A stretch of DNA of 54,966 bases, taken from positions 1 to 54,966 of the forward strand of contig QYAI01000161.1 in the NCBI GenBank assembly GCA_003988855.1, in the 5' to 3' direction. The position numbers and the translations under genes were made by a program. The stretch's first letter is position 1, and each line of letters starts with the position of its first letter. Below are positions 22,503-34,901 of the stretch, in pieces. A model generated the notes under the pieces. It did no database searches. It was not told where the DNA came from and saw only the letters and a list, made by a program, of their open reading frames with translations. The stretch is from Arachnopeziza araneosa (lineage: Eukaryota; Ascomycota; Leotiomycetes; Helotiales; Arachnopezizaceae).

Positions 22503-23730
22503 TCATTCCAAACTTACTTCTCCATCATCACCTAACACAATCTCCACTGCCTCCCAAAAAGCCGCCTCGTCAACTACAGCCCCAAACCCAAAACAACTCA
22601 CCAGAGCGCTCAACCTCCTCTTCAACTCATCAACCACTCTCCCTTCCCCAGAAATCAAGCGTTCTAATCCGATTCTTTCTACTAGTTTGAACCATGCTTG
22701 AACAGGCGTGATCTCCCAGTCACCTTTGGGCAGTGATAAACTCATGGAGTACAGGCTGTCCAGGGAAGGGGAGGGTGCTGTCCATGATTGGTGATATTTG
22801 ATAGGGGAAGTGGGGAAGGTGGAAGGAGGCGCGAAGGAGGCGAAGATTGAGTCGGGCGCTGAAGAGTAGAGGTGCGTGGAGGCCATTAGGGTGTGGCCTG
22901 ATGGTTCGCCTTCTGGGTCGAAGGGCGTTGATGGAGGGTGGAAATGAGTGCGGCAGGGGTGCTCGAGTCTGGATTAAATGGTCAGGATTAGAGGTGAGAA
23001 AGAGAAGAGGGAGACAAACGCGAGGATAAAGTTTAATGCCAGGGTTTCTGTGTCCGGTATCTGGGTGGTAGGTGTTAATGTTGTTTGTTGAGGTGACATG
23101 GTTGAATGAGAGTGAGGAGTTGCTGCCGGGATCGGGAGATTATAGGGTTGTTGGAAGGTAGATTCAGAGATTTTGGATTCGTAACTTGCGGTATTTTCCA
23201 GACCAGTTGACTCAATAGGACTGATCTGGAGACACATCGCGTCGATGAATTCGTCAAAGTTCACACTTACGAGAGAGCTTTCGGAGAGGTTGAGGTTTTT
23301 GGTTTGCCAATCCATTTCTAGCTCTGCCGTTGAGGTGGCGAGATCATCTCGAAGTCCCATTGAAAGAGCGGTACTGTTCTCTGGCTGGAAAGTTGGTCCG
23401 GCAGCAAGAGGATCAAGTGAGAGGGCAATGTTGCATTTGGCGAGTGTGGTTTTGATGGCTTGGTTCTCGTGCTTGAAGAGCGCGGACTGGGTCTCTGTGG
23501 TTGCGATCATTTCTCGGAGATCAATGACGTCTTGTTCTAAGTGCTTAATCTGGTTTTGTTTTCTTTGGCGGTGTTCTCTGAACTGCGTCAATGCTTATTT
23601 CGAACTGGTAGAATGGACATAAGAGAAGAGAGGTATACATTTGAGCTTTCCTGACCTGGGCTCGCCTCTTCTGCTTCTGTGTTAGGCCTGGCGTGTCCGC
23701 ATCTGGTTGTTCTGTTTCTTTTTCTGTCAT
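22503..23730 (-). CDS. bZIP transcription factor
   Basis: Three exons 23730-23639, 23577-23020, 22968-22503 give 371 residues. The basic region, completed across the first intron, reads RRAQVRKAQIEHRQRKQNQI, and the zipper starts KHLEQDVIDLREMI. The acceptor at 23578 is the only one that restores this spacing. The invariant bZIP Asn position is Val, as I recall for a fungal bZIP subgroup with the same RAQVRKAQ motif. After a Ser/Thr/Pro-rich middle comes LNFILALEHPCRTHFHP, built across intron 2, then a C-terminal helical region. The stop-proximal GTAAGT at about 22515 could be a donor. Splicing to an AG at about 22463 would replace the last four residues (VSLE) by about 43 others. Its targets are unknown. 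It lies upstream of BNA5 on the same strand order. Confidence 0.85.
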
Positions 23731-24597
23731 TTATAGATATTAGTAAATCATACAGAGATAAGATTAATTTCCTCGAGACTAGGCGCTAAGAGGGGGTGTG
23801 GGAGTTGGACCTATGATATGTATTGAACAAAGCAAATGCAGTACTATATAGGGCAATTGAGACAAACCTCCAACTTACCGGTTGGCTTCGTTATATTAGG
23901 CATGAATTTGACCGTTTTCGAGGACATTTTGCCCACGGCTCCATGCCAGAATGAACTAAAGGAATTTGGGGGTCGGGAGTTTTCTTCCGACATCTTGACG
24001 ATATCTTGCTTGGCCTTAATCTTGATTCCAAATATCGTTACCGAGGGCTGCTTCAAAAAACGTGGTGGTTGTGAGTTCCAGTTTCATGTCCAATAATAAA
24101 CCGACTGCATGAAGGATGGCCCTCAACTCCCTCGGTATGAAGTGAGACAAAAATCTAGTAGCGTAAAGGTGATTGACAGACAACTTGCTTGATCTCTGCC
24201 CTTTTGTGGATCAGGTAGATAGTTTCTGATCTTTTTATACGTCGTGAGAGGCGGCTGCGTAAGCCCTTTTGGAATCCTCGTTTCTGCATTGAGACAAGGG
24301 TGGTTTATTACATGTCACGTGTTGTGGCAGTGGATTTGGAATGATTTCCATGTTCGCTATTTGGCATTATTTCAGGAGTTAAATGAGCTACTTCGATTGG
24401 GCGAAAGAAAGTGCTTCATCATAAAAAGTACAGCGGTGTGCAGGTGCCTAGACCTTTTTATTCTCGATTATTGGCTCATTCGAAGAATGGGTCGGACGGC
24501 ATCGAAGTAAATCTGGCTCCAGAAGTCTCAGCCGTCTTTATGGATCTCATCCCGCCGTCTTGTCGGGATTTAAATCTTTGAAGATAAGACGAGATGC
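23731..24597. promoter_or_regulatory. bZIP promoter and BNA5 3' region
   Basis: 867 bp between the bZIP start codon and the BNA5 stop codon. No protein-like frame is convincing. It should contain the bZIP promoter and the BNA5 terminator region. No specific site is claimed. Confidence 0.45.
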
Positions 24598-26447
24598 TTA
24601 ACTCGTCATCTTCAACTTATCAGTTCCACTTGCGACAACCTCTCTCACACTTTCTTGAGTGCCTACGGACAAGGCTTCCTGAAAAGCAGCTACAAAGTTC
24701 CAACAATCTTCAAAAGTATTGTAAAGCGGTGCAGGCGCCACTCTGACAACGTCTGGTCTCCGCTCGTCAACAACAACACCTCTTTCCTCCAGCTCTTTCA
24801 TCACAATATCCAGTAAACCTGGCTTCAATTTCAGGCTCAATTGAGCACCTCTGGACTCTGGCTCCCTTGGTGTGATGATCTCAAATAAGTTCCTTGAATA
24901 CGCCTCCATCTTTGTTAGTTGGGTTTCCAGGTAGGCTGTCAACCTCAAGGACCTTTCACGAAGTGGTCCCATCCCACCAGCCTTGGTAAATACTTCCAAG
25001 GAAGCATTCAAGCTGGTAAGATCATAAATTGAGGGGTTCTAAATCATATTAGCACGCAAAACATGATGAAAATATACTAACCGAGAGTTGAAATCCTGCT
25101 GCCCCAGGGGTAGGCACAAATTTATTGTCCATAGCAAATCGAGAGGCTTTATCGCTGCCCCACCAGCCACTCAATCTATTCACAAATTTTGTCTCCTTTC
25201 CCTCCGAATATACCTTGCTATTTTTTTCATGAACAAAAAATCCACCAGCAGATCCTGGACCAGAGTTTAAGTATTTGTAGGAGCACCATACAGCTGCATC
25301 GACGTTCCAATCATGAAGTCGGAGTGGGACATTTCCAACTGCGTGAGCGAGATCCCAAATGACGAAAATACCAGCTTCATGAGCCGCAGCTGTGATGGCA
25401 GGGATATCTAGAAACTGACCAGTATAGTACTGGATACCCGGGAGAAGTAACAATGCTGTACTGGGACCATGTTTGGATATGATCGAGAGGATATGGGCAG
25501 TTGAAAGGGTGGATTGGGCTTCGGAAGGTGGCCTGATAGTCACTAGAGAAGTGGCCGGATTGAAGCCATGATGAAGAATCTGAGATTCGGCAGCAAACTG
25601 GAGGCCGTTAATCATCTCTTTGTGGGTAAAACAACAATCTCAACCACCAGTATCCAGCTCACTTGAGTTTAGACAATGATATGCAGCATTTGCTAGATCT
25701 TTGTTCCCGCATTTCTCGTGTCCAAATTTACGATCGGTCAAAGCAAAGAAACAGGACACATACATGATCTGATGGGAACGCTTGGGTCTCAATAATGATC
25801 TTATGACGGCCGTTGATATCAGGAGCATAGAACGCTGACATGAGAAGGTGAAGATTAGCCGTCAAGGTTTGCATAATAGCGACCTCGGGCACTAATGCCC
25901 CAACGATAGGTGCGATGCTCTCCGAAGCTTGTGCATCGGCGTCAAGCCAAACTGGCAATGGAGAGTCTGTAAGCGGTTTGAAATGACCATAAACGCCCTG
26001 TGAAGCCCATGTTGAGAAGTATTGCTGTTAAGAATTAATGTGGGTTTCGGTGCATGATCAGGGCATAAGAAGTTGAGCATTTTCGGAAACTCGTGAGATG
26101 TTTCGGGGACTCGGCTCCTGGAAGATGGCAGGATCAAGGAAGGAATAAACATACTTGCATCCGAATTGAGGTAATCCGAGGTTGAAGTCCTAAGGAATTG
26201 CCACAAAGGTAAATGGAGGCATCGTCAGAGGCATCATGTGATGAAGAGTCACGCGACTCTAGTCTCATTCAGCGTCCACTCCCGCCGTTCTCCTCAGGCT
26301 CCACCTCTTACCTGCTTGGGCCAACGATTGAGCTTTCAGCTGAGCTTTGGAAGGGATGAAGAATTCCATTCTCGTATGGCTGAATGTGTCTTGGGCGTCA
26401 AGAGACACAGCATGCACGTGCGAGTCCTCATGCGCTTGAGCGGCCAT
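24598..26447 (-). CDS. BNA5: Kynureninase
   Basis: Five exons, right to left: 26447-26312, 26258-26155, 26024-25764, 25597-25082, 25038-24598; all junctions in frame, 485 residues. It is a PLP-dependent hydrolase converting (3-hydroxy)kynurenine to (3-hydroxy)anthranilate plus alanine in de novo NAD synthesis and tryptophan breakdown. Landmarks are LDAQDTF and FFIPSKAQLKAQSL, ASIYLCGNSLGLQPR, WASQGVYGHF, TLTANLHLLMSAFYAP, TQAFPSDHFAAESQILHHG and WDLAHAVGN. The Schiff-base lysine is in WCSYKYLNSGPGSAGGFF (Lys about 275). RLSGWWGSDKASRFAM and LNASLEVFTKAG complete the fold. The N-terminal exon was placed at the ATG that begins MAAQAHEDSHVHAVSLDAQD. It is divergent from GDH2. Confidence 0.95.
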
Positions 26448-26980
26448 GGCCCAAAACTCTGGCCGGCAGCTGAACAATAATCCTTACTCAATAGACGCTC
26501 TCCAGCCCGGCGGTGAAAGTGCCTGAAGTGTTAACACGTAGTTGAACGGGAGGCGGAAAGGGCCTTTGATGGTTTGATAGCAATCTCGCAGCGGTCTCCT
26601 GACAAGATCCGGGGAAACGCTTGGGTTAAGCGGGATTGGCTTGGACCTGGGAGAGGAGGCCGCCTCCCAAGCGATTTATAAGAAGAACTGCAGGGCGTTT
26701 GTCATGAGATGTCGCTATTCCGAGCTGTCTTGTAGCAATTGGCGTCTCGACGGTGCTGGTGCGCGCGAGGGCTTTTCAGGAGCTGCCGGGTTTGGCTGCG
26801 CGGCGTTTATATTACCCCCTTGAAATTCCACGACGGGCCTAGCAGCGGGGTTATCTTAGTCACAGCGGTCATGAAGGGGAAATCACGGGAGTGCACAAGG
26901 AAGAGCTGGTGCGAGCGAGGCGAGGCCCAGTGGAAACACGGCAGTGCAGTGCCACCGTCACCGCCATCAGGGCAGCGGCA

Positions 26981-27012
<32 letters not shown>

Positions 27013-27982
27013 GCAGAGTGGCACGAGGAAAGAGCAGTCTCAGTCTTTCTACGGACAGTTGGAAGTTACAGGCGTCGAGGGCGGCTACGCCTAACTAGGC
27101 ACTAAAAGACCAGAGGCTACGCTCCCCACTAGGCGTCTTGGGAACTAGCCACCGACGTAGTGCCTTCAATAACCGAGAATCTTGCGACAGACACGCGATT
27201 CATCAACGGCCACTACCCTCATTCAGGAACAGCAGTCAACCTCCTCGCTGCATCGTCATAAAAGATATTCCCCCAAACGCAAAACTCCAATTGCGCAGAC
27301 CTGTACCCGGTCCTGCTTGCCTACTTAAGTCTCCGCGTTCCTTCCTCTCATAGCCCTCGTCTCTTCTCGTTTCATTGCCCTCTCACACGAATAGACCGCT
27401 CTATTCCATTCTCCAGTCTCCCTCCACTCAGCTTTCTCTCAGCACTCCCTCCTCTATCTCAACCCCCTTTCCTTATCTCCTCGCATTCCTGACCCCTCCC
27501 TCCCCGATCTGCATCGCCCTACGGCTAGGTGCTAGATTGAGATTCCCCAGGCGACCTGACACTCTCACAACATCTGATCGCCACCATCCGGAATATATCG
27601 TCTGGAGTTACCGTGCCAGCAGGTACCCGACGAGCACATATCCTCGCCATCGACTCGTTGCCATTGTCACACGCGTCCTCATTGAACTGCCGGTATGTTC
27701 CCTTTCTTCCATTGTATGAGCCCGTTCACGACATTCTTATCCAACCTATCACTTTCAAGGGAGCCAGGGGCGCCGCTGACCGTCTAGTCTCCTGTATTGA
27801 TCCGCCGACCTCGCATTGATATTCCTCGTACCAGTGCGACTGAGCTAGACCGCTATCCGTCGCCAGATAAGGAATTACCTGGGTGAGTGATATATTTCTT
27901 TGCCAGACGGTCTCGGATTGTGCTTGACCTTCTCTTTCGTTGTCTCCATCCCAAGCCAGCTCTGCAGTTGCAGCAATTCAAC
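26448..27982. promoter_or_regulatory. Long divergent region between BNA5 and GDH2
   Basis: 1.5 kb between two start codons pointing apart. It carries a nine-unit CAG run (26985-27011) and a C/T-rich stretch (about 27340-27500) typical of fungal core promoters and leaders. A likely 5'-UTR intron lies just before the GDH2 ATG, with donor gggtgagtga at 27883 and acceptor ctctgcag ending 27967 (85 nt). Open frames in it look random. Confidence 0.55.
26985..27011. repeat. (CAG)9 trinucleotide run
   Basis: Nine uninterrupted CAG units, flanked by imperfect CAG/CGG units. They are in non-coding DNA between BNA5 and GDH2, not inside a supported gene. Confidence 0.95.
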
Positions 27983-30900
27983 ATGGCGAAAACTTTAACG
28001 ATAAACACTGCTGACCTGATGGGTCCTACTTTACAGTTTCCAGAATACATTGAGCCATTGGACGTTTTCCCCAATTATTTTGAGCCAATTGACAAATTTC
28101 CCGAGTATCTTGAGCCAATTGCTGTTGAAATCGACGCTATGGCGGTCGATACTCCTATCAATCGTGTAGTAGAGGAAGTCAGCAGAACTCCAGGTCGGCA
28201 GCCATCCCCTCAACCTACACACCTAGGTGTACCACATAAGAACGGCAATGGAAACGGCCACCGAGTTCTTCGTTCAGCTACCGTGGGATACGTGGCTCCC
28301 GAGTTTAAGGGAAAGAGTGATCAAATGGAGCAAGGTGAGTCTCAATCTCATATCAGAATAGAGGTCGAGGGAGCTCTTTGCGGCATTGAAGGTGGTTCAA
28401 TACGAATTTCCCCCCCCCCCCCCCAAAAAATTTGGCACCTCTCAATTAGGAGCTCCAAGCCTTATCCAATTCTCAAAATCTTCTTTCTCATATCAAGTAC
28501 TAACCATTTAAAGTGAAGAGCCACATACAGAAAGGTGGCATGATTCCCGACGACCTCATCGATGCACAAATTGCATGGTTTTATAATGAGCTCGGAATTG
28601 ACGACGTATACTTTCAAACAGAGAATGTGCCAGCCATTGTTGCTCTTATTCTATCCCTCTACGCTGCTAAGGTTGCTGCTTGGGCCCGTGAAGACCGGAG
28701 ACAAGATATTAGACTTGATATGGAAGCAGTTGATCATGCCATGTATATTGACACCAGTGAACCTGGAGTCAGCAACACTAGTGGTCCACGATATGAGCAA
28801 CGACTCGAGTCTAAGTATCTCGACGTCGCAAATTCATCAGAGACAACCTACAGAGTGGAGACCTTCCGATCCCCCTCAAACCTACCCGGAACCTCACCAT
28901 CCAAATCTACTATGCGCTGTTACTTCGTATACCAGTGCCAATTTGTGGACCCAAATCCTTCACCTCAAGAGACTCGACTTGAGGTTATCGGAGACCGCAT
29001 GTTTCTTGCCAAGGCGACAAAGAACACGAGACAAATATATCAGGAGATTATTGAGCTTGCAGTGACTCGGACCGGGCCAGTGATTGAGGTGTTTGATATC
29101 GAAAACTCCAAGGAGAAGCGACTTGTCGTTGCATTCCGTCGTAGAACAGCCGCTGGTGTGTTTAGCGCTTTATCAGATCTCTATCATTATTACGGCGTCA
29201 CAAGCTCTAGGAAATATGTTGAGCAATTCAGTAATGGTATCACGGTCATCTGTTGTTATCTCAAACCTGCCACCAACCTCACCAAAACATTTCCGCCACT
29301 GGAGGCTTCAATTCATCAAATCACAAAGGAAATCTCCCTACTCTACTGCATCCCACAAAACAAATTCCGAGAGATTTTTGCCACCGGGAGACTGAGCCTC
29401 CAAGAGACAATCTATGCTCACTGTCTATTGATTTATGTACATCATTTCTTAAACAGACTGGGTAAGTTGATATCACAAATCTGAGGTATTCATCAAGCTA
29501 ATTCCGAATAGGATCTGAATATTCCTCTCTGGTGTCCGTATTGGATATTTCCAACAGTTTACACGCAGAAATTCTTTCTCAGATAAAGCGACGTCTCAGA
29601 ACGGAAACTTTCACGGCTGACTATATCTACGATATAATCGTACTCTACCCAGGACTCGTTCGATCACTGTATGCTGCCTTTGCTGGCACGCACTTGACCC
29701 TGGCCCCGGGCTATCATGAGGACGCGATTCCACCCACACCTTCATCCGAGGTTTTAACCGACAGCCAGCTGAAGGAATTAATCTCAAAGACAGTCAATAA
29801 CGAACATGAAGAAATGGTCATGAACGCTTTCCGAGTCTTCAATACTTCGGTTCTCAAGACTAATTTCTACACACCTACTAAAGTCGCTTTGAGCTTCCGT
29901 CTCGACCCATCTTTCTTGCCTGCCATCGAATACCCTCAACCGCTCTACGGAATGTTTCTGGTAGTTGGCTCCGAATTCAGAGGCTTTCATCTTCGCTTCA
30001 GAGACATCGCACGTGGAGGAATTCGCATTGTCAAATCCCGAAATCGTGAAGCATACTCCATTAATGCCCGCAGAATGTTTGATGAAAATTATGGCTTAGC
30101 CAATACCCAGCAACGCAAGAATAAAGACATTCCGGAAGGCGGCTCAAAGGGCGTTATCCTGCTCGATTCCCAGTCACAAGATAAGGGGAGCGTGGCATTT
30201 GAGAAATATATCGACAGCATCATGGATTTGCTTCTCCCAGCCGATTCTCCAGGCATCAAGAACCCCATAGTCGATCTTTACGGAAAGCAAGAAATTCTCT
30301 TCATGGGTCCTGACGAGAACACAGCAGATCTTGTTGATTGGGCTACTGAGCATGCTCGAAAGCGCGGTGCACTATGGTGGAAGTCTTTCTTCACTGGCAA
30401 GTCTCCAAAGTTGGGTGGCATTCCTCACGATGTTTATGGCATGACTACGCTCTCAGTTCGAGAGTTCGTAAAGGGGATTTACAGAAAGCGCGAGCTTGAT
30501 CCTAGCAAAGTGCGAAAGATGCAGACTGGAGGTCCTGATGGCGATCTTGGAAGCAACGAAATTCTTCTCAGCAATGAAAAGTATACCTCGATTGTTGATG
30601 GATCTGGTGTTCTGGTCGACCCCAATGGAATCAACCGTGACGAGCTTATCCGGCTGGCTAAGAAACGCGTAATGATTTCTCAATTCGACCTCAGCAAGCT
30701 TTCTAGTGCTGGCTACCGAGTCCTTGTCGACGAGAACAATGTCAAACTGCCGAGCGGCGAAATTGTCAACAATGGCACGACTTTCCGTAATACTTATCAT
30801 CTTCGGGAAACTGGCTTGACCGACTGCTTCGTTCCTTGCGGCGGCCGTCCAGAATCGATTGATCTCTCCACAGTCAGCAAACTCATAAAGAAAGGCAAAT

Positions 30901-31610
30901 CTACGATTCCATATATTGTTGAAGGTGCAAATCTCTTCATTACTCAGGATGCCAAAATCCGTCTGGAGGAAGCTGGCTGCTGTCTTTTCAAAGACGCTAG
31001 TGCTAACAAAGTATGTTCATTCCTCTCATCTTTTACACATGTATTAACTGGGAATAGGGAGGCGTCACTTCGTCATCTCTTGAAGTTCTGGCCTCGTTGA
31101 GTTTCGATGACAAGGGATTTGAAGAAAACATGTGCGTGGACGCTCACGGTAATGCTCCCGAGTTCTACAAGGCCTATGTCAAACAGGTTCAAGAGACAAT
31201 TAAGGAGAATGCTCGTCTCGAATTTGAGGCTATCTGGAGAGAGCACAAGCAAACCAAAATCCCAAGAAGCACCCTTTCCGACACTCTCTCTGTGGCAATT
31301 ACGAAGCTAGATGAAGAGCTGCAAAAGACTGAGCTCTGGAAAGATGAGAAGTTACGCAAGTCAGTGTTGGCTGATGCACTCCCAAAGCTATTATTGGAGA
31401 AGATTGGTCTAGACTTGATAACCGCGAGAGTCCCCGACAGCTACCTCAGAGCGATCTTTGGCAGTTATCTAGCCAGTCGATTCGTTTACGAGTTTGGCAG
31501 TTCTCCATCTCAATTCGCGTTCTTCGATTTGTAAGTACTATTTTACGCTCTTGAACCTCACACAGCTAATCAGACATAGTATGTCAAAGCGCATGGCCCA
31601 AGTTGAGTAG
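27983..31610 (+). CDS. GDH2: NAD-specific glutamate dehydrogenase
   Basis: Five exons 27983-28334, 28514-29461, 29512-31010, 31058-31530, 31580-31610; 1,100 residues, the size of the large fungal NAD-GDH class. It oxidises glutamate to 2-oxoglutarate and ammonium, the catabolic direction of nitrogen metabolism. The N-terminal regulatory half begins after a lineage-variable segment with RVLRSATVGYVAPEFKGK and AWFYNELGIDDVYFQTENV. The catalytic half shows RDIARGGIRIVKSRN, EGGSKGVILL, YGKQEILFMGPDENTADLVD, MTTLSVREFVKG, MQTGGPDGDLGSNEIL and YIVEGANLFITQDA. The last coding exon is only 31 nt and supplies MSKRMAQVE. The first intron (179 nt) contains a 14-base C run. The N-terminus has three short repeats of the type FPxYxEPI (residues about 19-47). 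Confidence 0.95.
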
Positions 31611-31683
31611 TTAGAATCTGCGATTTTATGGGGGCGAGCATTGCATAAAGGGGAAAATTAACGATCATTAAAGTGGCGCATTC

Positions 31684-31733
31684 ATTTTTGGGTATTAGGA
31701 TTGGTTTTTGGGTATTGGTATTGGTTTTTGGGT
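31684..31733. repeat. Imperfect 22-bp tandem repeat
   Basis: The unit tttttgggtattRggattgg and variants occurs about 2.3 times in a row in the GDH2 3' flank, with tttttgggta appearing three times. Confidence 0.85.
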
Positions 31734-32752
31734 AGATAAAACTCTCTTAATTGGCTATGCGAGGGTTTTTGGAATAGAAAAGGCATGATTACATTTTTGG
31801 TTGGAGTTGATAGACGGCCAAACAGATTCATGTTTCAGATTCACCTCTCCCTTGCATGCACAACGTTGACCGCTTCCCGATACCGGATCTGGGAGCTGAA
31901 AGCATGCGCAGATTCTTGCGCGGCTTTATCTATCTCGTCGGAATATCACGGAGGAAACAATGGAGCTGAGGTGGCGGAAAGCGAGATTCCGCCGTTGCCT
32001 GTTGCCAGTTCATGCAACGGGATTACTTGCTTGCTAAAAGCAAGACCGCCCATAGACTGCAGGGCTTACAATAGAGGTTTGCAGTGTGGATAAGAGCCAC
32101 GGGTTAAATTCAGCATCTGTGTAACTGTTGCTTTTTAGGCGGCGTGTTTGTCAAAGGACTAAGGCTCTGGCAATGGTGAGTCATGCCACTTGCCATCTAA
32201 CAGATTGTCGGTACCCCGACTAGGATATATCGCTTGACAATGCGCGACTTCTTTCTGGAAAGGGGCTCAAGCGAGCTTGGCAGAAACCCCGGTTGAAAGC
32301 AGGAGCTTTTTGGCAAGTTTGAATTAGGCTTATACAAGCTATTGATATTCCATACCTGTTTGTTTCTCTTACTTGGGTAGCCAATAATGTGAATCTTTAT
32401 GTCGCGTTACAATCAGATTCTCTTTGAAGGTAGCTTTCATGACCCTCTACTTCGGTTGTGGGTTTCCGGGACCATACATACGCATAGCCTTGAGTTGTGT
32501 TTGTTACGACAATGGATTTCAATTGGATTTGATCTAGAACTATAGACGTCCGTCTCTCAAGCTATGAGTATTGGAAATTCTTTCAATAAGTTTCAAAGGC
32601 TCAACAGGCTAGTCGCAAGTTTTAGTCTCTTTGATGAAGGTTAGGCACGAGACTGAAGTTTATGCTGCTTGGTCCCGCGCTTCCTTATGGATTTTATTGT
32701 ATCAGAGTAAGGTGTTGAAAGATTGACTGCTTCTCAAAGAATATGGGAAGCG

Positions 32753-32760
32753 TATATAAA
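32753..32760 (+). promoter_or_regulatory. TATA-like box
   Basis: TATATAAA, 57 bp upstream of the ATG at 32817. The spacing suggests a short leader for the following gene. It is judged by sequence and position only. Confidence 0.5.
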
Positions 32761-32816
32761 CAGGCTAGTGCCTCCAATTCCCCAATGCCACTGCGACAGG
32801 TATCCTCCAGCCCAGA

Positions 32817-34263
32817 ATGGCAGCTCACCGTGGGCTCAACAGCTCCCTGCAGGAGTTACCAGACGGTACATGCTCCGATGTCTGCATCGGCTTCGATGAT
32901 GAAGAAAAACCCCGTCTCGTGATCAACTTTGAGAAGCGCCCCAGGTTCGAGAAGGGCGCATTGCTGCCCGGAGAGGAAGCGCGGACGACTGGCCCGCCGT
33001 CCTTCTTTCCCCTCTATCCTGCCGTTCCTGAGTACGACCAGCCCCATCTGCTGCGTCGGAAGGATTTCTTCGCCGCGGATGATCGCAAGCAGACTGAGTA
33101 CTACATGCCGGCGACAGAGAAAGACGGTTGGTGGATCCCCGGAGATATCGTTTTGAGTAGAGCGTGGATACTAAGAGTCGTCTAGGATTCCGGGTTAATT
33201 TCCAAGCAAGTCACATATTCAAGCTCAAGGTTGGCTTTCGACACTTCACCAATGCGGTCCTTGGATGTTCCGAATCCGTGGGTCTTGCATCAAGGGAGCA
33301 GGACTACATTGTGGTTCCGAATCAGAAATTCCTCGATGGTCACCGAGACAACATTGTGAGTGCTTGCCATTCAGATCTAGATATTTCCACGCTGACATCT
33401 CACCGCCGCAGACCAATGACAGCGGCGCCTTTGTTCCTCCCGGCGGCCTTCTTCAATTTACTGGACCTGAGCCAAAGGAACCTAACACAGAATACGATAC
33501 CCATGCGCTGACAGTACGAACTTTCAGTTTTGAGATAACCCCCAGCGATATTTCTTCTAAGCCCAATGCTCTTACGCGAAACTTCGGTACAGTCAACCTC
33601 GACTTCACAAACGATCAAACTGGAGCAGTTACGGTTCAGCAAACGAACAAGCTGAGTGAGGTGAATCTGGACGGTCAAAGAGCAACTGAGCTGTCACCAT
33701 GGATCAAGAGCTTCACTGTTGTTGGAAGTACCCTTCGCATCGATATTGGACTTGAATATCAGCCTTCTCAGACTGATGGTGACATTTCAAAATTCGAACT
33801 TGTCAAGGACCCTTATCTGCCATTCTCCTGGGACGCTGCCAATTCTCTCACCTTCCATGTTCATGTCTACAACCCACAGGATTATCCAGGCTTGCCCGAT
33901 GGTCATGGTCGTGGGTTTGACCAAACCATTGACCTCAGAGAACGAGATTGGACCGGTGCGATTAAACAGCGGCTCGAGATTCCCAAAAGATTCACTCATC
34001 CCCCTGTAGATCAGGAGACCTATCAATGTAGGCCTAGGAATTTCAGCGCGAAAACAAGCTCGTACGGTCTCAGAGTTGGCCCCTCTTCTGGACAGGAAGG
34101 ACGTCAAAATGCTGGCGTCGGTGGATACCAGAGAGGTGGTGGATGGGGCCAGAACCAAACGCCAACTCAAAAACAGCCTGGAGGCGGTGGCGGATGGGGA
34201 GAGGGAGGAGAAGATGAGTCTTGGGACACGTCCAATGGAGATGCAGCTAATGCAGGATGGTGA
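32817..34263 (+). CDS. Uncharacterised protein with Gly/Trp-rich tail
   Basis: I do not recognise this family with confidence. Model: exons 32817-33156, 33207-33355, 33412-34263 (446 residues). The second intron (GTGAGT donor) is clear. The first is less sure: a 50-nt intron with a TACTAAG branch site fits, and a 47-nt alternative (33177-33223) also keeps frame. The start MAAHRGLNSSLQELPDGTCS has no signal peptide. The middle contains QDYIVVPNQKFLDG, faintly like the (Y/V)xVPxQPWLDG motif I recall from a fungal and bacterial family of unknown function; this is weak. Beta-strand-like segments follow (ALTVRTFSFEITPSDI, TVVGSTLRIDIGLEY). The last 60 residues are low-complexity with GGGWGQ and GGGGGWGEGG. 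A TATA-like box sits 57 bp upstream, so it may be conditionally expressed. Confidence 0.7.
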
Positions 34264-34665
34264 TGTATGATGCTTGGTGTCGTCCTTGAATGTCGAGGAA
34301 GCTGAGGGTTTTGCACCCTTCTAGGAAGATAGTTTGGTAGTTTAGTGGTGCTATTGTGGAGAATTGGCTGAGGGTCATAGATTTATAACGTGATATTGCC
34401 ATTGAAGGGGTCGTGACTCAAAAATCCACAGCGGGAAGGGCTCCTCAGCTCCCTCTCCGAGCGCAACCGGACCATTACTCTTTGAGTTGTCAACCACCTC
34501 GGGCATTAGAAATAGCCGACCTCGTGCATGCATTTGATTCCTCACGAACCGAGTCAATATTGCTGTATCTCCCATACGACTTCCCACGAAGAAAGGATTG
34601 CCCAAGAAGGTTGTCAGACAGCGACGAGCACGTGCGGATGGGATGGGGCTGAGATGGAATCAGCC

Positions 34666-34901
34666 CTCTTTCCCTCTATTTGCCTCTCTTTCCATCTCTC
34701 TCCCTCTCTCCCTCTCTCCCTCTCTTTCCCTCTCTTTCCCTCTCTCCCTCTCTCCCTCTCTCCCTCTCTCCCTCTCTTTCCCTCTCTTTCCCTCTCTTTC
34801 CCTCTATTTGCCTCTCTTTGCCTCTCTCTCCCTCTATTTGCCTCTATTTGCCTCTCTCTCCCTCTCTCCCTCTCTCCCTCTCTCCCTCTCTCCCTCTCTT
34901 C
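34666..34901. repeat. ~236-bp polypyrimidine repeat (CCCTCTCT)n
   Basis: A tract almost wholly C and T on the plus strand, built from 8-bp CCCTCTCT units and CCTCTATTTG/CCTCTCTTTG variants. Such mirror-like polypurine-polypyrimidine DNA can form triplexes. It lies about 800 bp upstream of the cupin gene. Confidence 0.97.

Larger units (their letters stand above)
31611..32816. other. Intergenic region after GDH2
   Basis: 1.2 kb without a supportable gene. It holds a short tandem repeat (31684-31733) in the GDH2 3' region and, at its end, a TATA-like box (32753-32760). A 102-codon open frame (31785-32093) has no recognisable motif. Confidence 0.5.

Noticed and set aside
26739..27098. Plus frames with poly-Gln or poly-Ala in the BNA5-GDH2 region
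   Set aside because: They come from the CAG run read in different frames, with no protein-like flanks or splice partners.
33265..33411. Continuous frame upstream of the third exon of the uncharacterised gene
   Set aside because: It gives Cys/Arg-rich sequence, whereas splicing the GTGAGT...CGCAG intron joins two protein-like frames.
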